Shown piece after piece: positions 36,076 to 43,021 of a stretch of 64,000 nt of DNA. The DNA is from UBA12018 sp051656605 (GTDB taxonomy: Bacteria > Bacteroidota > Bacteroidia > Bacteroidales > CAMTPD01), in the NCBI GenBank assembly GCA_051656605.1, contig JBOGCF010000057.1, positions 1 through 64,000 of the forward strand, written 5' to 3'. Made by a program: the position numbers and the translations under genes. The notes beneath the pieces are model-generated. The model worked only from the letters and a program-made list of their open reading frames with translations. It did no database searches and was not told the origin of the DNA. Position 1 is the stretch's first letter; every line of letters begins with the position of its first letter.

Positions 36076-38556
36076 ATGAATCAGAGAAAAGTGTCACTTT
36101 TTGCCAATTGCAAGCAGAAAGTACAACAAGAAATTACGTTAGAAGAGGTACGAGCGCGTGCCGGTGAAGCAAAGCACATGCAGGTGATTAAACAAATTGA
36201 AGCTGCCGCAAGCAGGGGAGATAAAGACGAGGCCGATCGGCTCAAACGCACGCTGCCGGCCGTGGTGTTTGGAGGATTGTTTCGGGGAGGTCATGCCGTG
36301 AAGAATCTCGTAGCAGGGAGCGGTTTGTTGGTGCTCGACTTCGACAAGCTCACGCCGGAACAGGTAGAAACAGCCTTGCGCATTTTGCGAGAGCAACCCT
36401 CGGTGGTGATGGCCGCGCCCAGTCCTACGGGCAGAGGGATCAAAGTGGTGGTATGTACCGATCACGACCCTTCGCGCCATCCGGAGGTATTTGCCTATAC
36501 CAGCCAATACTTCGAATCGTTGCTGAATCTCACTGTAGACCAAAGTGGAAAAGACATCTCTCGTCTGTGTTTTCTGTTTTCGATCGAAAAGCTTCATTAC
36601 AACGAGCATGCACAACCGCTCGACTTGTCGCAGATCGGAACGTGTGCCGCAGTAGCACTTCCGGTAGTGAAGCCTCCGAAAACAGACCCTTCGGAAGTGG
36701 TAACCGGCGAATCGGGTCCGACTACAGAGGGTGGAAGGATCAAAGGGATTCCCACTCATGTGATGCGCAAGTTGCGCATGAGTACCGGAAATGCAAGCAG
36801 CGTGGGTGGTTCCTTGGGCGAGCTGGCCGACGATTTTATCGCCCTGCAATGGCGACGCAGCGAAGCACTCAGCATACACCTTGAGTCGAGAGCTTGCTTC
36901 AAGGACGGCGCACGCAATGAGTTTGTATTCAAGTTTGCCTGCAAAGCCTGCCAATGCGGAATTCCGCGCCCCATTGCCCAAGCCTGGGGCGAAGAACGCT
37001 ATGGAAGTGAAACCTTCAAGTCGGGTGAGGTGATCTCTGCTTTTGGCAGTGCCTATAGTAGCAATGAAACGCTTTTTGGCAGGGATTCGGACCGACTGCA
37101 ACAGGCCGCTCAGGCGTTGCACAACCTCCCTTTTGGCGAAGGCGGAGTCGGGGGCGAAGGAGAAGCTCTACCCACGGGCGACGAGTTGTATGAGTACACA
37201 CCCCTGCTGCCCGATACCATCTTTGAGAAGTTGCCGCAATTTTTTCAAGATGCCGTAAAGCCACAGCGCAGCAGCAGGCAGCGCGATATCATGCTAGCCT
37301 CGGCACTCACGGTGGTAAGTGCCTGTATGCCCGGAATTACCGGTCTTTACGATGGTTGCGAATACAGTCCGCACCTCTATTTCTTTATCGTGGCAAAGGC
37401 TGCCAATGGTAAAAACATGGCTTCGCAGCCCTTCAAGATGGCGCGTCATTACGTGAGCATTCTCAAGACCGAAAGCGAACGTAAAATAGCTCAGTACACC
37501 CAAGACAAAGCCAATTACGATGCCTATTGCCTGCAAATGAAAGCCGAGCGTAAGCCGGTAGATACCAGTCGCGAACCCATCGAACCCAACCCGGTGATGC
37601 CGTGGATACCGGCCAACATCAGCCGGGCGATGTTTATCAAGCAAGTGGTTTACAACGGTCGCCTCGGGTCGTTTGTGTTGGAGACAGAGGCAGATGCCTT
37701 GTCGGTCAATAAGAGTACCGACTGGGGCGATCTCAGCCTGCTGCTTCGTGCCGCCTTTCATCACGAACGCATCTCGATGGCTCGCAGTGGCGACGGCAAA
37801 AAGGATGGTTTCGAGGAGATCGACGAACCCCATTTTGCCATCTTCGTTACCGGCACGCCCGACCAGTTTGTCCGTCTCATGGGCGATGCCCAAAACGGTC
37901 TCTACAGCCGCTTTTGCATTTATACCTATAGCGAGCGCGAAGGGTGGCATGATCCGGCACCGTCGTCGCAGGGGGTAAACTTCAAGCAATACTATTCCCG
38001 CTTGAGCGAAACCATGGCGCAATATGCCTTTTTCTCGCGCGAACATCCGGCACAGTTTCATTTGACCGAGTCGCAGTGGCGACGTTTCAATGCCGAGATG
38101 GAACCGCTGCTCGACAAAGCGCAGGACTTTGGTTTCGAAAACGAACCCAGTGTGGTAAAGCGTCTCGGACTTATTTTATATCGCGTGGCAATGACGCTGA
38201 GTGCCGTGCGCCGTGCCGAGCGTGAGATAGGCAGCAGTGAGTTTTACTGCAACGACAACGATTTTGAGTCGGCACTGGCCATCAGCAGGGTCTGTTTGGA
38301 GCACAGTAAACTAATGCTTTCGGGCTTCAAGGTGCAAGATAAGTTTTCGGGCGGTCTCAAAAAAGGAGTCAGCAGTGCCGAAGAGATCCTCGCCAAACTC
38401 CCCGATACCTTCAGTAAGAAAGACGTTGTCGAGGTGTATAAAGAACTCGGGAAGTCGGTCTCTACCGCCCGTCGGTTTTTAGAGAACTCCGTCAAAGAAG
38501 GACGAATCATCAAAGAAGGTCGTGGTACCTTTCAAAAGGTAGGTTCAAAAAAATAA
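36076..38556 (+). CDS. BT4734-type primase-like / DUF3987 protein with a winged-helix tail
   Basis: An 826-residue accessory protein. The N-terminal BT4734-type (VirE_N) domain shows LLVLDFD (Asp88, Asp90), SPTGRGIK (116-123) and KDISRLCF (Asp160, Arg163). Their order and spacing resemble the catalytic motifs of archaeo-eukaryotic-type primases, with Lys in place of the usual His. A DUF3987 region follows at about 375-760, with the glycine-lysine segment AKAANGKNM (440-448) where a helicase P-loop would be. The last 60 residues (SSAEEILAKLPDTFSKKD, then SVSTARRFLENSVKEGRI) look like a winged helix. GC content is far above its neighbours, suggesting transfer. The function is unproven; replication or DNA processing is inferred. 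Confidence 0.82.
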   Translation: MNQRKVSLFANCKQKVQQEITLEEVRARAGEAKHMQVIKQIEAAASRGDKDEADRLKRTLPAVVFGGLFRGGHAVKNLVAGSGLLVLDFDKLTPEQVETALRILREQPSVVMAAPSPTGRGIKVVVCTDHDPSRHPEVFAYTSQYFESLLNLTVDQSGKDISRLCFLFSIEKLHYNEHAQPLDLSQIGTCAAVALPVVKPPKTDPSEVVTGESGPTTEGGRIKGIPTHVMRKLRMSTGNASSVGGSLGELADDFIALQWRRSEALSIHLESRACFKDGARNEFVFKFACKACQCGIPRPIAQAWGEERYGSETFKSGEVISAFGSAYSSNETLFGRDSDRLQQAAQALHNLPFGEGGVGGEGEALPTGDELYEYTPLLPDTIFEKLPQFFQDAVKPQRSSRQRDIMLASALTVVSACMPGITGLYDGCEYSPHLYFFIVAKAANGKNMASQPFKMARHYVSILKTESERKIAQYTQDKANYDAYCLQMKAERKPVDTSREPIEPNPVMPWIPANISRAMFIKQVVYNGRLGSFVLETEADALSVNKSTDWGDLSLLLRAAFHHERISMARSGDGKKDGFEEIDEPHFAIFVTGTPDQFVRLMGDAQNGLYSRFCIYTYSEREGWHDPAPSSQGVNFKQYYSRLSETMAQYAFFSREHPAQFHLTESQWRRFNAEMEPLLDKAQDFGFENEPSVVKRLGLILYRVAMTLSAVRRAEREIGSSEFYCNDNDFESALAISRVCLEHSKLMLSGFKVQDKFSGGLKKGVSSAEEILAKLPDTFSKKDVVEVYKELGKSVSTARRFLENSVKEGRIIKEGRGTFQKVGSKK

Positions 38557-38577
38557 AATCTCAGTTTATCGAAAATA

Positions 38578-38616
38578 ACGGGTGTCGGGCGAAAGTCCGA
38601 TACCCGTCGTTTTTTT
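38578..38616 (+). terminator. Terminator after the primase-like gene
   Basis: ACGGGTGTCGGGC pairs with GTCCGATACCCGT around a GAAA loop and is followed by CG and an eight-T run. Confidence 0.9.
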
Positions 38617-38750
38617 TAGCTTATTGTTCTTTTTCGATTATAAATCGAGTCTTTACCCTACGCAAAACAGTGGATTGCCGGGTATAGGTTTTCCTGAGTT
38701 GCCAGTGGTTTTATCGGATTGCTAACATAGTGGATTTCGGAAAATGGAGA

Positions 38751-39149
38751 AGTGGTCAAAATGTCTGTGAATGGTCACGAATGACCACTTTGTGACCACT
38801 TGTTAAATGGTTGTTGGTTAGGTGTTAGGGTGGTGTTTTGGAGGTGAAGTGGTCACATGACCACTCTCTCTCTTTTAGATCTCGTGTTATTCGTATTTTT
38901 CATATCATATCAATTATATTATCTAAATAATATATGTAATCAGATGAAAGGAAATGAGGGAAATTAAAAAAAGAAGAGGGGGCACAAAATGACCACTTTT
39001 TTGACCACTTCCCGGTTTTCGAAAAGAAACGGATGTGGGGGCTTGTGGTAAGTAGCTGATGTGTAGGTGATAACTTCGATGGGGGGCTTTGCTTTTGTAA
39101 AGAAGCAAGTGGTCATCGTGTGGCCATTTATGACCACTCAATGACCACT
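38751..39149. repeat. TGACCACT octamer array (ten exact copies)
   Basis: Exact TGACCACT starts at 38782, 38793, 38858, 38990, 39002, 39131 and 39142. Exact AGTGGTCA (the complement) starts at 38751, 38848 and 39108. Copies come in pairs 10-12 bp apart, about one helical turn. The pair at 38848-38865 is a perfect palindrome, AGTGGTCACATGACCACT. Degenerate relatives (ATGGTCAC at 38771, TGGCCA at 39121) also occur. I found no exact copy elsewhere in the window. Confidence 0.85.
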
Positions 39150-39152
39150 GTA

Positions 39153-39383
39153 TCACGGAGCACCGAGGATGTTGACAAAGCAGGCAACCACCTTGGGCGG
39201 TAGTATCTTCATGTACGGGCGCCAACCTGCGGCAAGAAGTGCGTCGCGAAGTCCGGGCGTGCTGTTTATCCAGCGCCCCAGTGCTTTGGTGGCCATCAAA
39301 GGCGCACTGCCGATAAAATAAAGTTGTGCTAACTCGGTAAAGGCATAGGCCCTGATGCGAAAAGGTTGTTCGTCGTTTTTCAT
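39153..39383 (-). CDS. DUF4248 family protein
   Basis: A 76-residue protein matching the DUF4248 pattern known in Bacteroidales accessory regions: FRIRAYAFTELAQLYF, GRWI, then ALLAAGWRP and PPKVVACFVNILG. The ELAQLYF segment followed by TKALGRWI resembles a helix-turn-helix like those of excisionases. It may therefore bind DNA, but that is an inference. It is read toward the octamer array, ending 4 bases past the last copy. Upstream, TAATACA (39397-39403) and TGTATTA (39421-39427) form an inverted repeat that could be its operator. Confidence 0.75.
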   Translation of the reverse strand: MKNDEQPFRIRAYAFTELAQLYFIGSAPLMATKALGRWINSTPGLRDALLAAGWRPYMKILPPKVVACFVNILGAP

Positions 39384-39460
39384 GTTCTTAGATTTTTAAT
39401 ACACTTAAATATACGAATAATGTATTAATAATCAAAGCGGTAAGCTGTTTTTGTTTTGAG

Positions 39461-39572
39461 AAAAGCATGCCTGCTTTTTCCAAAAACTTAGCAAGGTTTC
39501 TCCAAGAAGCAAGCAAGCTTTTTCGAGGAACCTTGCATGCTTTTAGAGGGAGCTTCGCAAGCATTTTGGGGG
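39461..39572. repeat. Degenerate 22-bp tandem repeat, locus 2 (five units)
   Basis: Five units at a period close to 22 bp: AAAAGCATGCCTGCTTTTTC, AAAACTTAGCAAGGTTTC, AAGCAAGCAAGCTTTTT, AACCTTGCATGCTTTT and AGCTTCGCAAGCATTTT. They lie between the DUF4248 gene and the arsR promoter and belong to the same family as the loci at 4837 and 51325. Confidence 0.7.
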
Positions 39573-39600
39573 GGACGTTATTCTTTTTTTCTTGTCGGTA

Positions 39601-39639
39601 TTGGGTTGTAAGAAGATTGTTCGTAGATTTGCGAACAAT
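39601..39639 (+). promoter_or_regulatory. arsR promoter with overlapping ArsR-type operator
   Basis: A perfect inverted repeat, ATTGTTCG (39616-39623) and CGAACAAT (39632-39639), is separated by 8 bases. The spacer is TAGATTTG (39624-39631), an exact -7 promoter element, with TTG at 39601-39603 as the -33 box 20 bases upstream. A repressor on this palindrome would block the promoter directly, as expected for ArsR autoregulation. Confidence 0.75.
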
Positions 39640-39656
39640 AATAAGGAGATCGTATT

Positions 39657-39974
39657 ATGTCAACACCCCATTTGAATGATGTAGAGCAGATTGCTCGTTT
39701 TGCCAAAGCCCTGGGACATCCCATGCGCATTGCGATTCTGGAGTTTTTGCTCAAGCAAGAGAGCTGTTTTTTCGGCGAAATTCACGAAGTGCTTCCTATC
39801 GCGAAGGCTACGGTTTCGCAGCATTTAAAAGAATTGAAAGAGGCCGGATTGATACAGGGCGAGATTGAGCCGCCCAAGGTGCGCTACTGTATCAACAAGG
39901 AAAACTGGGCGGTTGCCCAACGCCTTTTCTCTGCCTTGTTTGCGATGCAATCCAAATCGACAGGCTGCTGTTGA
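39657..39974 (+). CDS. arsR: ArsR-family repressor
   Basis: A 105-residue winged-helix protein: ALGHPMRIAILEFLL is the family start and AKATVSQHLKELKEAGLI the recognition helix region. The classical CVCDL metal site is absent. Cysteines are at 37 and 104-105, the last two residues being Cys-Cys, which suggests an alternative arsenite site. It is the first gene of arsR-arsC-acr3, and a palindrome covers its promoter. Confidence 0.9.
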   Translation: MSTPHLNDVEQIARFAKALGHPMRIAILEFLLKQESCFFGEIHEVLPIAKATVSQHLKELKEAGLIQGEIEPPKVRYCINKENWAVAQRLFSALFAMQSKSTGCC

Positions 39975-40020
39975 TTGTATGAGTTGTTTTTTTTGATTAC
40001 GAACTAAATAAGCTTAAAGT

Positions 40021-40464
40021 ATGAAAGTATTGATTTTATGTACGGGCAACAGTTGCCGTAGCCAGATGGCACATGGTTTTGTACAATCGTTTGACGAGCG
40101 CCTGGATGTGCACTCGGCAGGAACAAAAGCGGCAGGCAAACTCAACGCCGGAGCTGTGAAAGCGATGGCCGAAGTGGGTATCGATATCAGCAATCACACT
40201 TCAGATCCGGTAGAAAAATACCTGAACGAAAAGTGGGATTATGTGATCACCGTATGTGGCGGGGCCAACGAGACGTGTCCTACCTTCGTGGGAGATGTGA
40301 AGCATCGCCTGCACATGGGCTTCGACGATCCTTCACACGTGACGGGTACTCCGGAGTATGTAGAGAGCGAATTTCGCAGAGTGCGTGACGAGATCAAGGA
40401 GCGTTTCTTTGCGTTGTATAGCAGTGAAATGAAGCCTGAATTGGATCGTGATGGAGACAAATAA
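40021..40464 (+). CDS. arsC: Arsenate reductase, thioredoxin-coupled type
   Basis: A 147-residue low-molecular-weight phosphatase-fold enzyme that reduces arsenate to arsenite. The P-loop is LCTGNSCRS with Cys7 and Cys12. The redox pair Cys79 and Cys86 in TVCGGANETCP has the seven-residue spacing of Staphylococcus ArsC (82/89). An SDP motif (DPVEKY) also fits. It overlaps the transporter gene. Confidence 0.93.
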   Translation: MKVLILCTGNSCRSQMAHGFVQSFDERLDVHSAGTKAAGKLNAGAVKAMAEVGIDISNHTSDPVEKYLNEKWDYVITVCGGANETCPTFVGDVKHRLHMGFDDPSHVTGTPEYVESEFRRVRDEIKERFFALYSSEMKPELDRDGDK

Positions 40465-41506
40465 AGAACAGGGAGGTATCGGCTTTTTTGAGCGATACCT
40501 TACCCTTTGGGTAGCCTTGTGTATTGTGGTCGGTATTGCGATAGGGCAGTATTTGTCGGCTGTTCCGGCGCTGCTGAGCAGGTTTGAATATGTCAATGTT
40601 TCGATTCCGGTGGCGATCTTGATTTGGCTGATGATTTTTCCGATGATGCTCAAGGTAGATTTCGAGAGTGTGAAAAACGTAGGTAAGCGCCCCAAAGGCA
40701 TTTTGATTACGTGTGTGACCAATTGGCTCGTGAAACCGTTTTCGATGTTTGCCATCGCTTGGTTCTTTTTCTTTGTGGTGTTTAAGGCATTTATTCCCGA
40801 AACGCTGGCGCACGAGTATCTGGCCGGAGCGGCATTGCTGGGCGCTGCACCTTGCACGGCAATGGTATTTGTATGGAGCTACCTTACGCGTGGCGATGCG
40901 GCCTATACGCTGGTACAGGTGGCGGTAAACGACTTGATTATTCTGGTTGCCTTTGCTCCTATTGTGGCTTTCTTGCTCAACATCGGAGGGGTGACGATTC
41001 CGTGGGATACCCTTTTCTTGTCGGTGGTGTTGTTTGTGGTGATTCCGCTTACAGCAGGCGTTATTACGCGTGTTACGGTAATCAAGCACAAGGGGGCCGA
41101 GTATTTCAACAACGTGTTTGTGAAGAAGTTCGACAAGTTTACCATCGGCGGATTGCTACTCACGCTTGTTATTTTGTTTTCGTTTCAGGGCGAAACGATT
41201 CTGGCCAATCCGATGCACATTGTGCTGATCGCGATTCCGTTGATTATTCAGACGGTACTGATCTTCTTTGTGGCTTACGGATGGGCGCGTTATGAAAAAT
41301 TGCCGCATTCGATTGCTGCTCCTGCCGGAATGATTGGGGCGAGCAACTTCTTTGAATTGGCCGTGGCGGTAGCGATTTCATTGTTTGGCTTGCAGTCGGG
41401 CGCGGCACTGGCTACGGTAGTGGGAGTGTTGGTCGAAGTACCGGTGATGCTGCTGTTGGTACGTGTAGCCAATAACACCCGTCGCTATTTTCCTGCCGAC
41501 AAATAA
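40451..41506 (+). CDS. acr3: Arsenite efflux transporter, ACR3 family
   Basis: A membrane protein of 351 residues with about ten hydrophobic segments. The ACR3 signature GAAPCTAMVFVWSYLTRGD contains the conserved arsenite-site cysteine (about residue 135), and the C-terminal half has GVLVEVPVML. It exports arsenite produced by ArsC. GTG at 40448 is also possible, but the ATG one codon later is taken. It overlaps arsC by 14 bases. Confidence 0.94.
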   Translation: METNKEQGGIGFFERYLTLWVALCIVVGIAIGQYLSAVPALLSRFEYVNVSIPVAILIWLMIFPMMLKVDFESVKNVGKRPKGILITCVTNWLVKPFSMFAIAWFFFFVVFKAFIPETLAHEYLAGAALLGAAPCTAMVFVWSYLTRGDAAYTLVQVAVNDLIILVAFAPIVAFLLNIGGVTIPWDTLFLSVVLFVVIPLTAGVITRVTVIKHKGAEYFNNVFVKKFDKFTIGGLLLTLVILFSFQGETILANPMHIVLIAIPLIIQTVLIFFVAYGWARYEKLPHSIAAPAGMIGASNFFELAVAVAISLFGLQSGAALATVVGVLVEVPVMLLLVRVANNTRRYFPADK

Positions 41507-41531
41507 GTAAGATTCCTTTTTTTATATCATA

Positions 41532-41551
41532 AGTTCGTTGTTTTGCGAACT
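41532..41551. promoter_or_regulatory. Second ArsR-type operator, downstream of acr3
   Basis: AGTTCG (41532-41537), an 8-base spacer, then CGAACT (41546-41551). The 18-base core differs from the arsR operator core at only two positions, both in the spacer. It stands upstream of the HU-like gene, 146 bases from its start. The spacer TTGTTTTG is not a good -7 element. Confidence 0.65.
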
Positions 41552-41572
41552 ACAAACCAAGCTTAGTTTTCC
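41552..41572. repeat. Single copy of the 22-bp repeat family
   Basis: ACAAACCAAGCTTAGTTTTC has the same AAACC, variable centre, AGTTTT layout as the tandem loci. It lies immediately after the second ArsR-type operator. Confidence 0.5.
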
Positions 41573-41696
41573 TTAGCATGATGAATAGGAGAGAAGGTGC
41601 CGAAAGCTCCGAATCGTCTTTGTCCACCATTGTATATTCGTAGTGTAATCAAGATGATTGCGTAATAGGTACTCACTTTTATAAAATGTATTTTGT

Positions 41697-42131
41697 ATGG
41701 CACTACGTTACAAGACTGTCTGGAAAAAAGACATGCGAAAGGATGCACAGGAAGGTGCAAAATTACTCTACGGGGCTACGGTGGTTACGGCTCAGTACTC
41801 GTTTGACCAATTGTGTAAAGACATCACGGACAACTGTTCGGCTACGGCGAGCGACGTGCTGATGGTGGTGAGCGCAATGGTGACAATGGCCAAGAAGGCG
41901 TTGCTGCGTGGCGAAACGGTGGTGATCAACGGATTTGGCAACCTGCGCTTGCAATCGGGAAGCCGGGGTGTAGCCTCGGAAGAGGAGTTTAAAACCCATC
42001 TGATGAAGAAGCCTAAAGTGATATTCCGAGCCAGTACCTCCCTGCTCGAAGTGCGAGATCAAGTGCGCTACGAAGCACAGCAAGTTACCGAGAAGGCAGT
42101 GGAGTGTGACAGACCCCATTCGCTCGATTAA
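41697..42131 (+). CDS. HU-like DNA-binding protein of the accessory type
   Basis: A 144-residue HU-superfamily protein with an N-terminal strand RYKTVWKKDM. The helical HU body follows at about 35-80 (FDQLCKDITDNCSATASDVL), with VVINGFGNLRLQSGSRG in the beta-arm region and a C-terminal extension after residue 110. Such HU variants, longer than the 90-residue chromosomal HU, are typical of Bacteroidales accessory modules that also carry BT4734-type and DUF4248 genes, both present here. Start ATG at 41697. Confidence 0.82.
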   Translation: MALRYKTVWKKDMRKDAQEGAKLLYGATVVTAQYSFDQLCKDITDNCSATASDVLMVVSAMVTMAKKALLRGETVVINGFGNLRLQSGSRGVASEEEFKTHLMKKPKVIFRASTSLLEVRDQVRYEAQQVTEKAVECDRPHSLD

Positions 42132-42193
42132 GGATGGCGAAGCAGGGGAAATCCGTCATTGCTGAGGTATAAATAACTGAAAAATCTACTACG

Positions 42194-42304
42194 ATGAAAA
42201 AGATTAAAACCATTCTTGAGATTTTGTGGGCTCTATTCGGATTACTGATCGGGCATTGTCCTAAAAACCCACCGGACAAATGTCCGTTGTCTGGAGGTAA
42301 ATAA
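42194..42304 (+). CDS. Small single-helix membrane protein
   Basis: A 36-residue frame starting MKKIKTILEILWALFGLLIG, one predicted transmembrane helix, then a short CPKNPPDKCPLSGGK tail with two cysteines. It lies 62 bases after the HU-like gene, and a terminator follows its stop. In related modules a short membrane protein (annotated smalltalk) occupies this place. The sequence match is only architectural, so I give no family name. Confidence 0.6.
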   Translation: MKKIKTILEILWALFGLLIGHCPKNPPDKCPLSGGK

Positions 42305-42316
42305 CTCTTGGTTAGC

Positions 42317-42357
42317 AAAAAGGAGTCTGTCAAAATACAATTGACGGACTCTCTTTT
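42317..42357 (+). terminator. Terminator after the HU-like operon
   Basis: AAAAGGAGTCTGTCAA pairs with TTGACGGACTCTCTTTT (one wobble, one bulge) around an eight-base loop. Confidence 0.8.
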
Positions 42358-42554
42358 GATGGAGCTGTTTATAAATTATGATTAGCTACGTATGCCAAAG
42401 CCTCAGTAATGTTTTTACATTTGATAATCAGAATAAAAATTGGGTCTTCAGTTCGTATGGAATACAAACTGATGGAACAAACAGAACATTCTCTTTTTAT
42501 AAATAGTTGCATTGTAATAAATAGTAGCGTTTTAAATCGAATTTACATGTGCTT

Positions 42555-42869
42555 ATGAAAGAATCTTTGCTTAGTTTTTTATTGTCGCTTGTCTTCCTTT
42601 CTTGTACGCAAAGTAAAACTGCAAAACAAGAAGATGTCAAGCTGTCGAAAGATGATAGCTTAATGATTGTTTTGATGTATCCGCATCTGGATACTTTGCA
42701 AGGACTATGGGTTATAAATATAACGAAAGAAGAGGCTGAAAAACAGGGCGTTTCTGAAAAGGTTTACTTACTATTCGAGCAAAATGTACGAGATGTTAAT
42801 GCCTTTATAGATAGTATCAGAACTCATGATCCGAATGTCTCTATCAATTACAATCTGCCTGCTAAATAA
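42555..42869 (+). CDS. Small putative lipoprotein
   Basis: A 104-residue protein with a lipoprotein signal: MKESLLSFLLSLVFLSC, with the lipobox cysteine at residue 17. The rest is hydrophilic (QSKTAKQEDVKLSKDD, later WVINITKEEAEKQG) and I recognise no domain. The frame extends two codons upstream to a GTG, but the ATG at 42555 gives the better signal peptide. In related modules an amidase gene often follows the HU and small protein; none is found here. Confidence 0.65.
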   Translation: MKESLLSFLLSLVFLSCTQSKTAKQEDVKLSKDDSLMIVLMYPHLDTLQGLWVINITKEEAEKQGVSEKVYLLFEQNVRDVNAFIDSIRTHDPNVSINYNLPAK

Positions 42870-42900
42870 CGAAAGACAATTATAAGATTGGAAAAGAAAA

Positions 42901-42954
42901 TCCCCTTATAAAGGAACCGAGCCTATTATCTAGAGTCGGAACTTTATAAGGGGG
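42901..42954 (-). terminator. Terminator of the cytochrome bd operon
   Basis: CCCCTTATAAAG (42902-42913) pairs with CTTTATAAGGGG (42942-42953), with a further CCGA/TCGG pairing inside. Read on the minus strand, the stem is followed by ATTTTCTTTTCC, so it mainly serves the operon ending at 43022, though it could also stop the lipoprotein transcript. Confidence 0.7.
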
Positions 42955-43021
42955 TTGATTTATGACAGGGGATCTTATTTCGGGTTTTCATTTTCCGAAG
43001 GTAAGATGCCATGAGTCCGTA

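Larger units (their letters stand above)
38557..39152. other. Origin-like non-coding region: octamer array around an AT-rich core
   Basis: 596 bases with no credible gene. After a terminator it holds ten exact copies of TGACCACT or its complement (38751-39149). Between copies at 38865 and 38990 lies a stretch (38891-38940) with only 7 G/C in 50 bases. Iteron-like sites flanking an AT-rich segment, just downstream of a primase-like gene, is the layout of many plasmid origins. This is an inference from layout. Confidence 0.55.

Noticed and set aside
36139..37122. 327-codon open frame on the minus strand inside the primase-like gene
   Set aside because: It is a shadow of the GC-rich plus-strand gene. 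Its translation shows no domain and is rich in Arg, His and Cys; the plus-strand frame has clear conserved motifs.
38751..39149. CRISPR array
   Set aside because: Repeats are only 8 bp, irregularly spaced and in both orientations; there are no spacers of constant length and no cas genes in the window.
38923..39225. 100-codon minus-strand frame across the octamer array
   Set aside because: It spans the repeat array and overlaps the DUF4248 gene, and its translation has no conserved pattern. The repeats read better as DNA sites.
40394..41089. 231-codon and 174-codon minus-strand frames over arsC-acr3
   Set aside because: They overlap recognised arsC and acr3 genes and have shadow-type composition (His, Gln and Asn rich) without any domain.
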